From Sandaracinaceae bacterium (GTDB taxonomy: Bacteria; Myxococcota_A; Polyangia; Polyangiales; Sandaracinaceae), in the NCBI GenBank assembly GCA_019694315.1, contig JAIBCE010000047.1, positions 1-33,465 of the forward strand: a stretch of 33,465 nt of DNA, in the 5' to 3' direction. Position numbers and translations under genes: made by a program. The notes under the pieces were generated by a model that was not told the origin of the DNA, did not search any database, and saw only the letters and a list, made by a program, of their open reading frames with translations. This document shows positions 32,258 to 33,465 of the stretch, piece by piece; positions within the stretch are counted from its first letter, which is position 1; the number at the start of each line of letters is the position of its first letter.

Positions 32258-32328
32258 CCCCCGGTCGAGACCGGGGGCAACAGGCTCGCGGCAGAGCCGC
32301 TCGGAAGCCCGTTCTGTCGGAACGGGCT
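32258..32328. repeat. Array of three perfect hairpins
   Basis: Three stems follow within 71 bases: CCCCCGGT-CGAG-ACCGGGGG (32258-32277), GCGGC-AGA-GCCGC (32288-32300) and AGCCCGTTC-TGTCG-GAACGGGCT (32306-32328). All stems are perfect. No ORF covers them convincingly. Possible explanations are a structured RNA, a REP/BIME-like repeat, or the terminator of the minus-strand gene that ends at 32372. Only the structure is seen directly. Confidence 0.65.
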
Positions 32329-32371
32329 GAGCATGGGGTGCGGGGACGATCGTCCGCGCGACTGGCGATGC

Positions 32372-33036
32372 TCACCAGTCGGCGCCTCGCCATCGTGGGT
32401 CGATCGGTGTGCCCCGCTCTGCGAGCGTCTCGACCATCAGGTCCAAGCGCTCGCCGAGGTAGGACTCGACATTCGGGTCGTCGCGGTTCGCGAGCCGCTG
32501 CTCGATCAGCGCGACCACGAACGGCGTGCCCTCGTCGCCCGCCGCGAGCTGCGCGTCGCGTAGCTGCTCGGGTGAGATGCGAGCCTTCGCGTTCTGCGTG
32601 AGGCGGTACGCGAACGAGGCGAGATCAACAGCGCGCGCATCCGGTCGACGTTCGACAGCCCCTCGAGCCCGCGCGCGAGCGCTTCGTCCCACGCCACCTT
32701 CTTGCGCGTGAGGTGATCGATCACGCGCCACCGCGGCGCGCCGCCTTCGCCGATCGACTCGAGGGGGCCCGGAGGCAACAGGCCTGCGAAGCGCTGGAGC
32801 TCGCGTGGGCGCCGCGGAACGCCCCATCCGACGGCGCCCGCGGCCTCGGGCACCTCCGCGACGATGCGCACGATCGCTTGCTGCTCGGGCGTGAGCTCCT
32901 TCCACTCCGCGAGGTCGTGCTTGCCCGGCCACTTCTCGAGGAAGCCTGCTCGTTCGAAGAGCGCCTCCATCCCGTCGAGCCGCGCGTCGTTGTCGAGCGC
33001 GAGGACGCGCTTCGCTTCGTCGATCAGGTTCGTCAT
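32372..33036 (-). pseudogene. Gene of unknown function broken by a one-base deletion
   Basis: Starts at ATG 33036 with GAGG five bases upstream and reads MTNLIDEAKRVLALDNDARL. The frame is well coded to NVDRMRALL (about 32626); then sense continues in another frame as DLASFAYRLTQNAKARISPE to ADW and a stop at 32372. Adding one base in CTGTTGAT (32624-32631) restores a single protein of about 221 residues with ...RALVDLASFAYRL. The restored protein is soluble and helical, with no known domain (GKHDLAEWKELTPEQQAIVRIV, then AAGDEGTPFVVALIEQRLANR). It may be a real pseudogene or a sequencing error. Confidence 0.7.
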
Positions 33037-33084
33037 GAAGACCTCGTTTTCCGCCCTGGGTTGCTCGACGCATGATGTTCGATC

Positions 33085-33282
33085 GCGCGCCACAATGGTG
33101 CGAAGTCGCGCAAGGGCAGGGGTCGTCTCCATCACGTCGGCCGCGCTCGTGTGCGGCATCGCGTAGCCGAGGCGACGGCTCAGCTCGAGGAGGATCTCGA
33201 GATCCGGGCGCGCGTTGCCGGGTGGCGCGACCGCGGGGCGAACCAGCTGCACGCGCCGCTCCCACCACTGCAGGTATCGGGG
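33085..33282 (-). pseudogene. Fragment of a molybdopterin-containing oxidoreductase
   Basis: The minus frame reads PRYLQWWERRVQLVRPAVAP then PGNARPDLEILLELSRRLGY and MPHTSAADVMETTPALA. This matches the region between catalytic core and C-terminal molybdopterin-binding domain in formate dehydrogenase/nitrate reductase-like enzymes ('RRVQ..RPAV.PPGEARPDW.I...L..RLG'). Frames above 33290 do not continue the family, and the metal- and cofactor-binding parts are absent from the window. The fragment runs in frame into the start of the frameshifted gene below, without its own stop. It is a decayed remnant, or the tail of a gene broken near the window edge. Confidence 0.55.
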
Positions 33283-33465
33283 AGCGCAGCACCGATCTCG
33301 TGCGCTACGGCGAAGAGGCGGGCAACGGGGTCACGCCGTCGGCGCTTTGAGCCGCTCGGCCTCGGCTCGGCACTCGGCGTCGTGCTCACGGCGTTTCTGC
33401 TCGAGCTCAGCACCACGAAGTGGGCGGTGGCTCGCCCTCGATCGCGACCGAGCGCATGACCGCGC
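33283..33465. other. Window edge, no gene recognised
   Basis: No frame gives family text. A minus-strand frame with VARLFAVAHEIGAALPD might be more of the decayed oxidoreductase after a frameshift, but this is weak. Confidence 0.35.

Overview
The window is very GC-rich DNA (strong G/C at third codon positions, frequent GTG starts) of a Myxococcota type, most like the Polyangia/Sandaracinus group. Pointers are a Hanks-type kinase with one membrane anchor, an RCC1-repeat lipoprotein, Cys-Gly-Gly lipoproteins, 'DAG/PDA' linkers, and a MYXO-CTERM-like tail (Cys, hydrophobic stretch, Arg cluster) on a PHP-domain protein. The assignment is an inference from style; no rRNA or marker gene is present.

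Layout. 1-9450: housekeeping and envelope genes: the end of an unknown gene, a glutathione S-transferase, an FAD oxidoreductase, a ferredoxin, a Coa1-like membrane protein, a CDF zinc exporter, a secreted PHP hydrolase overlapping a Ser/Thr kinase, a Cys-rich lipoprotein, an ABA4-like membrane protein and a DUF2141 protein. 9500-15340: a type I secretion/efflux operon on the minus strand (ABC exporter, HlyD adaptor, TolC channel) bounded on both sides by related T-N11-A dyads, followed by a divergent TerB-like gene and an NhaR-type LysR regulator. 16417-18343: a LysR regulator divergent from an NmrA-like NAD(P) protein, with a perfect palindrome between them.

18421-23698 is the most interesting block: two tandem paralogous radical SAM proteins with B12-type N-termini, a stand-alone beta-ketoacyl synthase (KAS II type), and a third radical SAM protein of the same architecture. 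Three radical SAM enzymes packed around one KAS suggest modification of a fatty acyl or polyketide chain. I do not recognise the product.

23795-29974: an RCC1/TPR lipoprotein, a long imperfect inverted repeat, a large polytopic membrane protein and a beta-propeller-like protein. From about 29975 the DNA changes character: lower GC and broken genes, namely a probably truncated orphan ORF, an IstB-like fragment, a transposase C-terminus, an alpha/beta-hydrolase fragment, a broken lipoprotein, hairpin arrays, a gene with a one-base frameshift and a molybdopterin-oxidoreductase fragment. This reads as a decaying insertion region.

Many starts lack a Shine-Dalgarno sequence and instead carry a TANNNT-like hexamer 6-12 bases upstream, suggesting common leaderless transcription. 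No tRNA, rRNA or CRISPR array was seen.
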